Assembly (NCBI RefSeq): GCF_000378425.1 | Contig: NZ_KB899843.1 | Location: 1 to 40,536, forward strand | Direction: 5' to 3' | DNA length: 40,536 bases | Origin: Cohnella laeviribosi DSM 21336 | Lineage (GTDB): Bacteria > Bacillota > Bacilli > Paenibacillales > Paenibacillaceae | Position numbers and translations under genes: made by a program | Shown here: positions 15,918 to 24,596 of the stretch, one piece after another | How positions within the stretch are numbered: position 1 is the first letter of the stretch | How the letters are laid out: each line of letters starts with the position of its first letter | Notes under the pieces: model-generated | Told to the model about the DNA's origin: nothing | The model's database searches: none | The model's input: the letters and a program-made list of their open reading frames with translations, nothing else

Positions 15918-15956
15918 GTCATCAAGACCTGCGTCTTGTGATGTCTCCCTTTTTTG
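15910..15956 (+). terminator. riboswitch-controlled terminator of the catabolic operon
   Basis: GGGAGA with TCTCCC closes a long stem (CAAGAC pairing with GTCTTG near the loop, one bulged base), followed by six T residues. The 5' arm GGGAGA is the 3' end of the aptamer, so guanidine binding should allow read-through. Confidence 0.9.
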
Positions 15957-15999
15957 TTTCCCTTCCGATCCTCAAATTCCCGGCAAAGGAGTCGTGACG

Positions 16000-16725
16000 A
16001 TGGAGGTTCAATGGAGCAAGACGCTGCGCCCGGGCGGCAAATGGTCGGGCGCAATCGGCAGAGGGAAGCTGCTGCGGTTCACCGCGTTGGGCGACGGAGC
16101 GAATGTAGCCCTTCTATTATATAACGCGCGTGATCTGACGGAGCGCTACAACATGCCGGACACGCTGAAGGCCCAGCACGTCAGCCGCCTGACCCGCGGC
16201 AACGTGTTGATGAGCGACAACGGCCGCGTGCTGGCGGGCATCGTGGAGGACAGCCTCGGCTGGCACGATACGATCTCCGGCCTGACGACGCGAGAGCTGA
16301 CGGATGCGAAATACGGCCGGACCCGGTTTCAGGAGCGGCGCAACGAGTGGCTGAGGAGCGGTTACGAGAATGCCGCCGTCGAGCTTGTCCGCAACGGACT
16401 TTCGGCCCGGGATCTCGGACCTGTGGTCAATCTTTTTTCCAAAGTGTATTGCGACGAAGAAGGGCGAATGCATTTCCAGGGGGACCATTGCCGCGAAGGG
16501 GCGACGGTGACGCTGCGGACGGAAATGGATGTGCTGCTGGTCCTATCCAACACGCCGCATCCGCTCGATCCTCGCAGCGAGTATCCGTCGGTCCCGGTTC
16601 TTCTGGAGGTGCTGCGGGCCGATCCGCTCGATCCGGACGATTCGCGGGACGAATGTCTGAATTTCCGGCCGGAGAACCGCCGGGCGTACGAGAATACGTG
16701 GGAATACCAGCTTTTGCTGGGCTAA
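16000..16725 (+). CDS. cgdA: DUF1989 protein, carboxyguanidine deiminase subunit (urea carboxylase-associated protein 1)
   Basis: 241 residues of the DUF1989 family known as urea amidolyase-associated protein 1 (UAAP1). In guanidine-degrading bacteria the UAAP pair was shown to be carboxyguanidine deiminase CgdAB, which removes ammonia from carboxyguanidine to give allophanate. Seen here: GKLLRFTALGDGANVALLLYNA near the N-terminus, GWHDTISG around residue 87, and the C-terminal DECLNFRPENRRAYENT segment typical of UAAP1. Start ATG 16000 follows AAAGGAG by 8 bases and lies just after the riboswitch terminator; the open frame continues upstream only through the aptamer. First gene of a four-gene operon. 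The A/B subunit naming follows gene order and is less certain than the family. Confidence 0.88.
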   Translation: MEVQWSKTLRPGGKWSGAIGRGKLLRFTALGDGANVALLLYNARDLTERYNMPDTLKAQHVSRLTRGNVLMSDNGRVLAGIVEDSLGWHDTISGLTTRELTDAKYGRTRFQERRNEWLRSGYENAAVELVRNGLSARDLGPVVNLFSKVYCDEEGRMHFQGDHCREGATVTLRTEMDVLLVLSNTPHPLDPRSEYPSVPVLLEVLRADPLDPDDSRDECLNFRPENRRAYENTWEYQLLLG

Positions 16726-16823
16726 CCGAAGCCGCCGGTCCGATACGCGAAACGGTGAGCCGTCCGACCTTGGACCGAACGGCTATACGACTATGGCGAC
16801 CCATACAAAAGGAGGAAATGCCG

Positions 16824-17474
16824 ATGACCGCATTTCATTGCGTCGAAAGTCCCCGCCGACCGGCCGACGCTTTCTACACGAAGACCCTGCCCGCGGGCGA
16901 GGGCTGGATGTACGATCTGGAGCCGGGTCAGGTGCTGCGCATCGTCGATCTGGAAGGCAACCAGGCGGTGGATACGCTGTTCTTCGACGCCGACAACCCG
17001 GAAGACCATTACAGCGCGGTGCAGACGATCGCATCGCAAGGCCAAATCTATTTGACCGCCGGATCGGTGCTTCGGACCGAAAGCGGGGCGGAGCTTGCGC
17101 GCATCGTGGCCGACACGTGCGGGCGGCACGACACGCTGGGCGGCGCGTGCTCGGCGCAGAGCAATACGGTGCGATATGCGCACGAAAAGCTGCACATGCA
17201 CAATTGCCGCGACACCTTTATGCTTCAGCTCGCCCGCCGCGGCGGTACGCTCACGAAGCGCGACCTGGCCCCGAACGTCAATTTCTTCATGAACGTGCCG
17301 GTTACGGCCGACGGTTCGCTCGAATTCGCCGACGGCGTGTCCGCTCCCGGCCGTTACGTCGAATTACAGGCGCAGCGCCGCACGACGGTGCTGATCAGCA
17401 ACTGCCCGCAGCTTAACAACCCGTGCAACGCCTACAATCCGACGCCGATTCAACTGATCGTCTGGGACAAGTGA
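16824..17474 (+). CDS. cgdB: DUF1989 protein, carboxyguanidine deiminase subunit (urea carboxylase-associated protein 2)
   Basis: 216 residues, UAAP2 type, paralogous to the preceding gene and probably its heteromeric partner. Visible motifs are LEPGQVLRIVDLEGNQAVDTLFFDA (two blocks, residues about 32-56), CGRHDTLGGACS, the histidine-rich HEKLHMHNCRDTF and APNVNFFMNVPV, then a terminal CNAYNPTPIQL. The Cys and His residues in CGRHDTLGGACS and LHMHNC are candidate metal or catalytic ligands (inference). Start ATG 16824 is 8 bases from GGAGG; an in-frame ATG at 16818 is too close to it. About 100 bp separate it from cgdA and 118 bp from the carboxylase; these gaps hold hairpins but no terminator. 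Confidence 0.88.
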   Translation: MTAFHCVESPRRPADAFYTKTLPAGEGWMYDLEPGQVLRIVDLEGNQAVDTLFFDADNPEDHYSAVQTIASQGQIYLTAGSVLRTESGAELARIVADTCGRHDTLGGACSAQSNTVRYAHEKLHMHNCRDTFMLQLARRGGTLTKRDLAPNVNFFMNVPVTADGSLEFADGVSAPGRYVELQAQRRTTVLISNCPQLNNPCNAYNPTPIQLIVWDK

Positions 17475-17496
17475 AGCTTGGATCGGGCATGCGCCG

Positions 17497-17568
17497 GTTC
17501 GCCTAGGCGAACTTGGGGCAAACGGACCGATCGCGGGCTTGAGTCCGTCCTGCCGGCGCGGAGCCGGC
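17497..17568 (+). other. two perfect hairpins in the cgdB-carboxylase gap
   Basis: GTTCGCCTAGGCGAAC (17497-17512) is a perfect 16-base palindrome, and GCCGGC (17552-17557) pairs with GCCGGC (17563-17568). No T-runs follow. They may stabilise or set processing points on the operon mRNA. Confidence 0.4.
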
Positions 17569-17592
17569 GGCGTCAAGAAGGGAGAGGTGACG

Positions 17593-20500
17593 ATGTTCAA
17601 AAAAGTGTTGATCGCCAACCGCGGCGCGATCGCCGTCCGCATCGAACGCACGCTGCGCAAGCTCGGCATCCGGTCGGTCGCCGTCTATACGCAGGCCGAT
17701 CAGGACAGCCTGCACGTCGATATGGCGGACGAAGCGGTCCGGATCGGGGACGGGCCGGCGAAGGACAGTTACCTGAATGCGGACCTGATTTTGCGGGTGG
17801 CCGCCGAGACCGGTGCGGAAGCGATCCATCCGGGGTACGGCTTTCTTAGCGAAAATGCGGCGTTTGCCCGCGCCTGCCGGGAGCGCGGCATTGTCTTTAT
17901 CGGCCCGACGCCCGAGCAGATCGAGCTGTTCGGCCTGAAGCACTCGGCCCGGAAGGTGGCCGAGCGCGCCGGCGTGCCGCTGCTTCCCGGCACGGCGCTG
18001 ATCGGCCGGCTGGAAGACGCGGTTGCCGAGGCGGCCCGCATCGGCTACCCCGTCATGCTGAAGAGCACCGCCGGCGGCGGCGGGATCGGGATGCGCGTGT
18101 GCGAAAACGAGGAGGCGCTCCGCCAGGCTTTCGAAGCGGTCACCCGTTTGGCGGAAACCAATTTCAAAAACGGCGGCGTTTTTCTCGAACGGTATATTCC
18201 GAAAGCCCGCCACGTCGAGGTGCAAATTTTCGGCAACCGGTTCGGCGAAGTGGTCGCGCTGGGCGAGCGCGATTGCTCGATACAGCGGCGCAACCAGAAG
18301 GTGATCGAGGAAAGCCCTGCGCCCGACTTTCCGGCCGATGTCCGCGCGCGCATGCTGGAGGCGGCGAGGAACCTTGCGCGGGAAGCCGGTTATCGGAGCG
18401 CGGGGACGGTCGAGTTTCTATACGATCCTGCAACGCGCGAGTTTTATTTTCTCGAAGTGAACACCCGGCTGCAGGTCGAGCACGGCGTAACCGAGGAAGT
18501 GCTGGGCATCGATCTGGTCGAATGGATGGTCAGGGAAGCGGCCGACGAGCTTACGGATTTGGCTTCCCGGTTCGGCGAGCCCCGGGGACACAGCATTCAG
18601 GCCCGCGTCTACGCGGAGGACTGCCTGCAGCAGTTCCTTCCCAGCGCCGGCCAACTGGACTGCGCGGTTCTGCCGGAGGGTGCGCGGGTGGAAACGTGGG
18701 TTCGCGACGGCATCCAGGTGACGACGCTGTACGATCCGATGCTGGCCAAGATTATCGTACACGGGTCCGACCGGCAGGACGCCATCCGCAAGCTGGCCTC
18801 GGCCCTGGCCGCGACGCGCTTTTACGGCGTGACGACCAATCTGCAGTATCTGGAGGCGCTGCTTCGGGAGGAGGATTGCCTCCGGGGGCGGGTGTACACG
18901 CGCATGTTGGACGGCTTTGAGCCGGACGAACGGGCGATCGAGGTGCTGGACGGCGGCGTTCAGACGACGGTGCAGGATTGGCCGGGCCGCCAAGGGCATT
19001 GGGACGTCGGGGTTCCCCCGTGCGGGCCGATGGACGCGTATTCGTTCCGGATCGGCAACAGGCTGCTCGGCAATCCGGACGATGCGCCCGGGCTGGAGCT
19101 GACGATGCGCGGCGGCGAGTTCCGCTTCCGCTCCCGGATGCGCTTCTGCCTGACGGGGGCAGATATGGAAGCGACGCTGGACGGCGCGGCGGTCCCGATG
19201 TACGCGCCGATTCGGGCCGAGCGCGGGCAGGTGCTTCGCTTCGGCGAAGCGAAAGCGGGCATGCGCGGGTATTTGCTTGTGGAAGGCGGCCTGGACATGC
19301 CGCGCGTGCTCGGCAGCGCCGCGACGTTTACGCTTGGCGGGTTCGGCGGGCACGGCGGCCGGGCGCTGCGCGTCGGCGACGTGCTGCGCGTGCGGGAAGC
19401 GGGCGAAGAGGCTTCCGGATCGGCAACGGCTGTCGGCTTGCCCTCCCCTGCCGAGGCCGGCGCGGAATCCGCAGCGGCTTGGGCCGCAGCCGCCGGCGCG
19501 GCTTCGTCCGAGCCGCTTGACCCCGCGTATTGGCCAGAGATTTCCCGCCGCTGGACGATCGGCGTCATTCCGGGCCCGCATTGCACGACGGAGTATTTGC
19601 GGCCGGAATATTTGGATCAGCTTGCGTCCACGGTATGGGAAGTCCATTTCAACAGCTCGCGGACCGGCGTGCGCCTGATCGGCCCCGCCCCGCTCTGGGC
19701 CAGAGAGGACGGCGGCGAAGCGGGACTGCATCCGTCCAACATCCATGACAACGCCTATGCGATCGGCGCGCTGGACCTGACCGGCGATATGCCGATCCTG
19801 CTCGGTCCGGACGGGCCGAGCCTCGGCGGCTTCGTCTGCCCGGTCACGACGGCGTCGGCGGAGCTTTGGAAGCTGGGGCAGCTTCATCCGGGCGACAAGG
19901 TTTCCTTTCGGCTGCTGACCGTGGAAGAAGCGGAACGGCTTTGGCAGGCGCAGGAGGAGCAGCTTGAAGCGATCGGCAAAGGCGCAAGAAGCGGGTTGCC
20001 CCGCGTAATCCTGCCGGACTCGGCAGCCGTCTTCGCGCCGGATTATCCGATCGTCGCCCGCGAAAGCGAAGGACGGCAGTTCCCGGTGACCGTCCGCCTG
20101 AGCGGCGATGAAAATCTGCTGATCGAATACGGCCCGATGGAGCTCGATCTGCGGCTGCGGTTCAAGGTGCACGCGCTGATGCAGGCCATCCGGGAGAGCG
20201 GGCAAATTCCGGTGCTGGACCTGACCCCGGGCATCCGGTCGCTGCAGGTGCATATCGACCGTTCCGCCATAACGATCCGCGAGGCGGCCCGCATGGTGCT
20301 GGAATTGGACCGCAGCCTGCCGCCGCTCGAATCGATGCGGGTGCCTTCGCGGATCGTGCGGCTGCCGCTGTCGTGGGACGATCCGGCCACGCGGCTGGCG
20401 ATCGAACGTTACCAGCAGAATGTGCGTCCGGACGCTCCGTGGTGTCCGAGCAACCTGGAATTTATCCGCCGGGTGAACGGGCTGGACAGCATCGAAGACG

Positions 20501-21321
20501 TGCGGCGGATTGTCTTCGACGCCAACTATCTGGTGCTTGGCCTCGGCGACGTCTATTTGGGCGCTCCGGTCGCGACGCCGATCGACCCGCGCCATCGCCT
20601 GGTGACGACAAAGTACAACCCGGCCCGCACCTGGACGCCGGAAAACGCCGTCGGCATCGGCGGCGCTTACCTGTGCGTATACGGCATGGAGGGGCCGGGC
20701 GGGTACCAATTTGTCGGGCGCACCGTTCAAATGTGGAACAAGCTGCGCTCGACGGTAAGCTTTGAGCCGGGCCGGCCGTGGCTGCTGCGCTTTTTCGACC
20801 AGATCCGCTTTTACCCGGTAAGCGCCGAGGAGCTGCTCAGGCTTCGGGAGGACTTTCCGCGCGGGCGGTTTGAAGTGGACATGACGGAAACGACTTTCGA
20901 CCTGGGCGAATACCTGCGTTTTCTCGAATCGATCGAAGACAGCGCGAAGGCGTTCCGTGCGAAGCAGCGGCGGGCTTTCGAGGAAGAGCGGCAGCGGTGG
21001 CGGGAGCTGGGGCTAGCCGAATACGTATCCGAACAGGACGCGCACAAGGCGCCGGAAGAGGACGAGCTGCCGGAAGGCGTCGTGGCGGTGCGCTGCAACA
21101 TGCCCGGAAGCGTATGGAAGGTGCTTGTCGAGCCGGGGCAGCAGGTCCGCAAGGGCGATGTGCTGATGATCGAGGAGAGCATGAAAATGGAGTTCAACCA
21201 ACTGGCGCCGTGCGATGGCATCGTCTCGTCCGTTCACGTCAGCGCGGGAGACGAGGTGCAGGCAGGGCAATTGATCGTCGGCATCGACCAAATGCCGGTC
21301 AAGGAGGCGGCGCGCGTATGA
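17593..21321 (+). CDS. biotin-dependent guanidine carboxylase (urea carboxylase family)
   Basis: 1242 residues, full length. Domain order: biotin carboxylase N-domain (KKVLIANRGAIAVRI, 2-17), ATP-grasp with GGGGIGM (about 160-170) and EVNTRLQVEHGVTEE, biotin carboxylase C-domain to about 445, AHS2/KipA-like (about 455-790), AHS1/KipI-like (about 815-1080), and a C-terminal biotinyl domain with Lys1198 in the EESMKME motif (EAMKM in most relatives). The enzyme carboxylates its substrate with ATP and bicarbonate; a guanidine-I riboswitch operon with DUF1989 deiminases is the established setting of guanidine rather than urea carboxylases. Start ATG 17593 follows GGGAGAGG. The stop overlaps the hydrolase start (ATGA). 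Some urea activity is possible; an Asp/Asn position in the substrate pocket is reported to discriminate, which I could not place here. Confidence 0.92.
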   Translation: MFKKVLIANRGAIAVRIERTLRKLGIRSVAVYTQADQDSLHVDMADEAVRIGDGPAKDSYLNADLILRVAAETGAEAIHPGYGFLSENAAFARACRERGIVFIGPTPEQIELFGLKHSARKVAERAGVPLLPGTALIGRLEDAVAEAARIGYPVMLKSTAGGGGIGMRVCENEEALRQAFEAVTRLAETNFKNGGVFLERYIPKARHVEVQIFGNRFGEVVALGERDCSIQRRNQKVIEESPAPDFPADVRARMLEAARNLAREAGYRSAGTVEFLYDPATREFYFLEVNTRLQVEHGVTEEVLGIDLVEWMVREAADELTDLASRFGEPRGHSIQARVYAEDCLQQFLPSAGQLDCAVLPEGARVETWVRDGIQVTTLYDPMLAKIIVHGSDRQDAIRKLASALAATRFYGVTTNLQYLEALLREEDCLRGRVYTRMLDGFEPDERAIEVLDGGVQTTVQDWPGRQGHWDVGVPPCGPMDAYSFRIGNRLLGNPDDAPGLELTMRGGEFRFRSRMRFCLTGADMEATLDGAAVPMYAPIRAERGQVLRFGEAKAGMRGYLLVEGGLDMPRVLGSAATFTLGGFGGHGGRALRVGDVLRVREAGEEASGSATAVGLPSPAEAGAESAAAWAAAAGAASSEPLDPAYWPEISRRWTIGVIPGPHCTTEYLRPEYLDQLASTVWEVHFNSSRTGVRLIGPAPLWAREDGGEAGLHPSNIHDNAYAIGALDLTGDMPILLGPDGPSLGGFVCPVTTASAELWKLGQLHPGDKVSFRLLTVEEAERLWQAQEEQLEAIGKGARSGLPRVILPDSAAVFAPDYPIVARESEGRQFPVTVRLSGDENLLIEYGPMELDLRLRFKVHALMQAIRESGQIPVLDLTPGIRSLQVHIDRSAITIREAARMVLELDRSLPPLESMRVPSRIVRLPLSWDDPATRLAIERYQQNVRPDAPWCPSNLEFIRRVNGLDSIEDVRRIVFDANYLVLGLGDVYLGAPVATPIDPRHRLVTTKYNPARTWTPENAVGIGGAYLCVYGMEGPGGYQFVGRTVQMWNKLRSTVSFEPGRPWLLRFFDQIRFYPVSAEELLRLREDFPRGRFEVDMTETTFDLGEYLRFLESIEDSAKAFRAKQRRAFEEERQRWRELGLAEYVSEQDAHKAPEEDELPEGVVAVRCNMPGSVWKVLVEPGQQVRKGDVLMIEESMKMEFNQLAPCDGIVSSVHVSAGDEVQAGQLIVGIDQMPVKEAARV

Positions 21322-23111
21322 TCCGGACCGGCGAAATGACGATCGCAAGACTGAAGGAGCTGTATGCGTCCGGGGAGGCGACGCCCGAAGGGATCGTTCG
21401 GGAGATCGTCCGCAGGGCCGAAGCCGACCGGGAGATGAACATTTGGATTACGCCTCCGTCGGAGGACATGATCCGGCCTTATCTGGAGCGGCTGCGCCGG
21501 CTTGATCCGAACGCTTCGCCGCTATGGGGCATTCCGTTCGCGATCAAGGACAACATCGACATGGCGGGCGTGCCGACGACGGCCGCGTGCCCGCAATACG
21601 CCTATACGCCGGACGAGCATGCGGCCGTCGTGCAGCGGCTGATCGACGCGGGGGCGATACCGGTCGGCAAAACGAATCTGGACCAGTTCGCCACCGGCCT
21701 GGTCGGCACGAGGAGCCCGTACGGCGAGACGCGCAACGCGCTGCGTCCCGAGCTGATCAGCGGCGGCTCCAGCTCCGGCTCCGCCGCGGCCGTCGCGCGG
21801 GGGCAGGCCGCCTTCGCGCTCGGCACCGACACGGCCGGCTCGGGCCGCGTCCCGGCGGCGCTGCACGGGCTGGTCGGCTACAAGCCGAGCCTCGGGGCGT
21901 GGTCCGTCCGCGGCGTCGTGCCGGCCTGTGCCAGCCTCGACTGCGTGACGGTATTCGCGCGCAGCGCGGAGGACGCCCTTCTGGTCGACAGCGTGGCGCG
22001 CGGCGAGGACGGCCGCGATCCCTGGTCGCGCCGCCTGCCCGAGCCGTCGGTCCGCATGCCGCACCGCATCTTGCTGCCGGAAGAAACGCCGTCGTTCTAC
22101 GGCCCGTTTGCCGGCGGCTACGCCAAAGCGTGGAAGGCGGCCGCGGAGCGAATCGCGGCATTGGGGCTGCCCGTCCGGTACGTGTCCGTCGGACTGTTCG
22201 AGGAGGCCGCCGCCCTATTGTACGAAGGGCCGTGGGTGGCGGAGCGCTGGGCCGCGCTCGGCGATTTCGTCGAATCGTCGCCCGGCGCCGTGTTCCCGGT
22301 GACGGAGCGGGTGCTCCGTTCCGCCGTCACGTCCGGATACGACGCCGCCTCCGTATTCCGGGCCCGGCACCGGCTGCAGGCGCTCAAGCTGGAGGCCCGG
22401 AAGCTGCTCGAGGACGCGGTGCTCGTTCTGCCTACATGCGGCGGAACGTGGACGCGCGAACAGGTGCGCGAAAATCCGATCGCCTCCAACCGGGAGATGG
22501 GGCGCTACACGAACCACTGCAACCTGCTCGATCTGTGCGCCGTTGCGCTGCCGGCCGGGGAAGCGGAGACCGATACGCCGTTCGGGATTACCGCGTTTGC
22601 GGCGTTCGACCGCGAGGACCTGATTCGCGGCTTCGCGCAGGCGTGGACGGGCGAGCGGCTGGAAGGCATCGCTCGCGCCGGCGGCACGCCGGACGGGCGG
22701 CAGGTCGAGCCGCCCGCCGCGGGCGGCGGCAAGACGACGCAGGTAGCCGTATGCGGTCTGCATATGCGCGGCTTCCCGCTGGAGAATCAGATGCGCGAAT
22801 GCGGGGCCGTCTTCGTCAAGGAGGCGGCGACGGCGCCCAAATACAAGCTGGTGAAGCTGCCGACGACGCCCGCCAAGCCGGGGCTCATCAAGCGGAACGG
22901 CCCGGGCGCTTCCATCCGGGTGGAAATCTGGGAGATGCCGGTTTCCTCGCTCGGCGGATTCGCCGCTTCCATTCCGGCGCCGCTTGGCATCGGCAAGGTG
23001 GAGCTGGAAGACGGCACGGAAGTGCCGGGCTTCGTCTGCGAGGCGTACGCGGAAGCCGGAGCCGAAGACATATCGGCCAGCGGCGGCTGGCGGCGTGCGG
23101 TTCAAGCCTGA
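21318..23111 (+). CDS. atzF: allophanate hydrolase, AtzF type
   Basis: 597 residues, normal length. The amidase-signature domain (about 1-450) has the Ser-cisSer-Lys triad: Lys77 (FAIKDNID), Ser151 (SGGSSSGS) and nucleophile Ser175 (GTDTAGSGRVPAA). The C-terminal AtzF domain (about 480-597) begins near VAVCGLHMRGFPLENQM and includes APKYKLVKLP. It hydrolyses allophanate; with its second domain the family completes release of two ammonia and CO2. It is translationally coupled to the carboxylase (ATGA at 21318-21321) and ends the riboswitch-controlled operon, with a terminator 17 bp later. The set carboxylase, CgdAB and AtzF accounts for all steps from guanidine to ammonia and CO2. Confidence 0.95.
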   Translation: MIRTGEMTIARLKELYASGEATPEGIVREIVRRAEADREMNIWITPPSEDMIRPYLERLRRLDPNASPLWGIPFAIKDNIDMAGVPTTAACPQYAYTPDEHAAVVQRLIDAGAIPVGKTNLDQFATGLVGTRSPYGETRNALRPELISGGSSSGSAAAVARGQAAFALGTDTAGSGRVPAALHGLVGYKPSLGAWSVRGVVPACASLDCVTVFARSAEDALLVDSVARGEDGRDPWSRRLPEPSVRMPHRILLPEETPSFYGPFAGGYAKAWKAAAERIAALGLPVRYVSVGLFEEAAALLYEGPWVAERWAALGDFVESSPGAVFPVTERVLRSAVTSGYDAASVFRARHRLQALKLEARKLLEDAVLVLPTCGGTWTREQVRENPIASNREMGRYTNHCNLLDLCAVALPAGEAETDTPFGITAFAAFDREDLIRGFAQAWTGERLEGIARAGGTPDGRQVEPPAAGGGKTTQVAVCGLHMRGFPLENQMRECGAVFVKEAATAPKYKLVKLPTTPAKPGLIKRNGPGASIRVEIWEMPVSSLGGFAASIPAPLGIGKVELEDGTEVPGFVCEAYAEAGAEDISASGGWRRAVQA

Positions 23112-23127
23112 GACGCCCGGCAATAGA

Positions 23128-23167
23128 CTGCCCCACAAGTTGTCCAAACGACTGTGGGGCGGTTTTT
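23128..23167 (+). terminator. intrinsic terminator of the guanidine operon
   Basis: GCCCCACA pairs with TGTGGGGC, extended inward by AGTTGT/ACGACT with one bulge; TTTTTG follows at 23163-23168. Confidence 0.9.
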
Positions 23168-23307
23168 GTTGATGGCAATAAGCAGGGGAAGGAAAGCGGG
23201 TCTCGCCTTTGGCGTGTGTGTCCCGCGTTCCGTTTTCGGTTCGCTTTCGTCTTACGGCTTCATTCCTTTCTCGAAGCACCCGGCGAGCCGGTCGGATGAG
23301 CCGAAAG

Positions 23308-23387
23308 CCCGATTTAGTTGCCGTTAAGGCAACTGGATCGGGGGCATGCGCGAAAACGGGCTGTGCAGTTGCGGTTATGGCAACTGC
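23308..23387. repeat. pair of related hairpins with AGTTGC/GCAACT stems
   Basis: The first has an outer CCCGAT/ATCGGG stem (23308-23313, 23337-23342) and an inner perfect AGTTGCC/GGCAACT stem (23316-23322, 23328-23334). The second is GCAGTTGC/GCAACTGC (23365-23372, 23380-23387). The loops gttaa and ggttatg are also alike, so the element looks duplicated. Confidence 0.6.
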
Positions 23388-23443
23388 GGTTCCGGCGCCC
23401 GGGCACGGCGGTCAGGCGCGGTCCGGCGCCCATCGCAAAACCA

Positions 23444-23483
23444 TTTACATATTTATACAAAATTGATATCATATAAATATCAA
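23444..23483 (+). promoter_or_regulatory. sigma-A promoter with overlapping inverted repeat, SPFH operon
   Basis: TTTACA (23444-23449), 17-base spacer, TATCAT (23467-23472). TTGATAT (23463-23469) and ATATCAA (23477-23483) form a 7-7-7 inverted repeat covering the -10, a likely operator. The small ribbon-helix-helix protein encoded downstream is one candidate binder (inference). Confidence 0.6.
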
Positions 23484-23546
23484 AATGATTTAATGGAGCC
23501 GCGAGCAAGCGGCAAGCCAAAAGGAACGCTTCGGGAGGAATCGGGG

Positions 23547-24386
23547 ATGAAAGAAGTCAAAGGCTACAGCGGGAACGGCTTTATCGCGCTCGTGATTTTG
23601 CTGGCGTCATTGGGCTTTTCGGTGTACGCGTTTGTGGAGGAATGGTGGGTGTGGGGCGGCATCGCGCTGTTTGTTTCGTTGGTCCTGATGACGTCCATTA
23701 CGGTCGTTCAGCCGAATCAGGCGGCGGTCGTCACGTTTTTCGGCCAATATCTGGGCACCATTCGCAAGAGCGGGATTCATTTCGTCGTTCCTTTCTCGAT
23801 CCGGCACAAAGTGTCGCTTAGGGTCCGCAACTTCAACAGCTCCACGCTGAAAGTGAACGACATTGACGGAAATCCGGTGGAGATCGCGGCCGTGGTCGTG
23901 TTCCGGGTCGTCGATACGGCGAAGGCGCTGTTCGATGTCGACAAATACGAGCAGTTCGTGGAGACGCAAAGCGAATCGGCCCTTCGCCATGTGGCGACGA
24001 AATATCCGTATGACAACGGCGGCGGAGAAGGCGTCTCCCTGCGCGGGGATACGGAGGTTATCGCGGTCGAGTTGACGCGGGAGCTGCAGGAGCGGCTTTC
24101 GGCGGCGGGCGTGGAAGTGATCGAATCGCGATTGACCCATCTCGCCTATGCGCCCGAAATCGCCGGCGCCATGCTGCAGCGGCAGCAGGCGTCCGCCATC
24201 GTGGCCGCGCGGCACATCATCGTGGAAGGGGCCGTCGGCATGGTTCAAGCCGCGATCGAGCAGTTGGAAAAAGAAGGATATGTACTAGACGAGGAGCGCA
24301 AAGCCGCGATGATGAACAATCTGATGGTCGCGATCGTATCCGACCGTTCCGCCCAACCGGTCGTCAATGCCGGCAGCCTGTACTGA
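23547..24386 (+). CDS. SPFH-domain (band 7/stomatin-like) membrane protein
   Basis: 279 residues. Two close hydrophobic segments at the N-terminus (about 10-27 and 33-53) anchor the protein. The SPFH domain follows: [65 protein letters not shown], then the alpha-helical part [23 protein letters not shown]. Such proteins scaffold membrane microdomains or associate with proteases. Start ATG 23547 follows GGGAGG at a longish distance. The short C-terminal tail ends in [13 protein letters not shown]. The next gene, 21 bp later, encodes a small Arc-like protein; this SPFH-Arc pairing recurs in other bacteria, though its meaning is not established. Confidence 0.9.
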   Translation: MKEVKGYSGNGFIALVILLASLGFSVYAFVEEWWVWGGIALFVSLVLMTSITVVQPNQAAVVTFFGQYLGTIRKSGIHFVVPFSIRHKVSLRVRNFNSSTLKVNDIDGNPVEIAAVVVFRVVDTAKALFDVDKYEQFVETQSESALRHVATKYPYDNGGGEGVSLRGDTEVIAVELTRELQERLSAAGVEVIESRLTHLAYAPEIAGAMLQRQQASAIVAARHIIVEGAVGMVQAAIEQLEKEGYVLDEERKAAMMNNLMVAIVSDRSAQPVVNAGSLY

Positions 24387-24407
24387 CAAGGAGAGACGTC
24401 GGGAACG

Positions 24408-24596
24408 ATGGCGTCCAAAAAGCATTTTCCGCTTCGCATCGATCCGAAGCTCTACGAAGAGTTGGAGCGGTGGGCGGCAGACGAGCTGCGGAGCGTGAAC
24501 AGCCATATCGAGTATTTGTTGCGGGACGCGCTTCGCCGGGCAGGCCGGGGAGAGCGCCGTCACCCGGCGCTCCCGGACAAGGACGGCGAAGCCTGA
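24408..24596 (+). CDS. small Arc-like ribbon-helix-helix protein
   Basis: 62 residues. The first 45 residues fit a ribbon-helix-helix fold: a basic beta strand ([13 protein letters not shown]), helix A ([12 protein letters not shown]) and helix B ([17 protein letters not shown]), the SxNxxIExLLRxAL pattern seen in Arc/MetJ-type DNA-binding proteins. The polar tail ([17 protein letters not shown]) is probably disordered. AAGGAGAG lies upstream at a rather long distance from ATG 24408. Co-transcribed with the SPFH gene. It might bind DNA (perhaps the inverted repeat at 23463-23483) or act as an adaptor to the SPFH protein; both are guesses. Confidence 0.85.
   Translation: MASKKHFPLRIDPKLYEELERWAADELRSVNSHIEYLLRDALRRAGRGERRHPALPDKDGEA

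Larger units (their letters stand above)
23112..23546. other. 435-bp interval before the SPFH gene, hairpin-rich
   Basis: After the terminator, no protein is supported. Two related hairpins stand out at 23308-23342 and 23365-23387, then a sigma-A promoter (23444-23472) and an inverted repeat overlapping it (23463-23483). The hairpins lie upstream of the promoter I can see, so they either belong to a longer transcript or are DNA sites. Confidence 0.5.

Noticed and set aside
15847..15999. A longer form of the first DUF1989 protein starting at 15847
   Set aside because: That segment is the riboswitch aptamer and terminator; the family homology and the AAAGGAG site fit ATG 16000.
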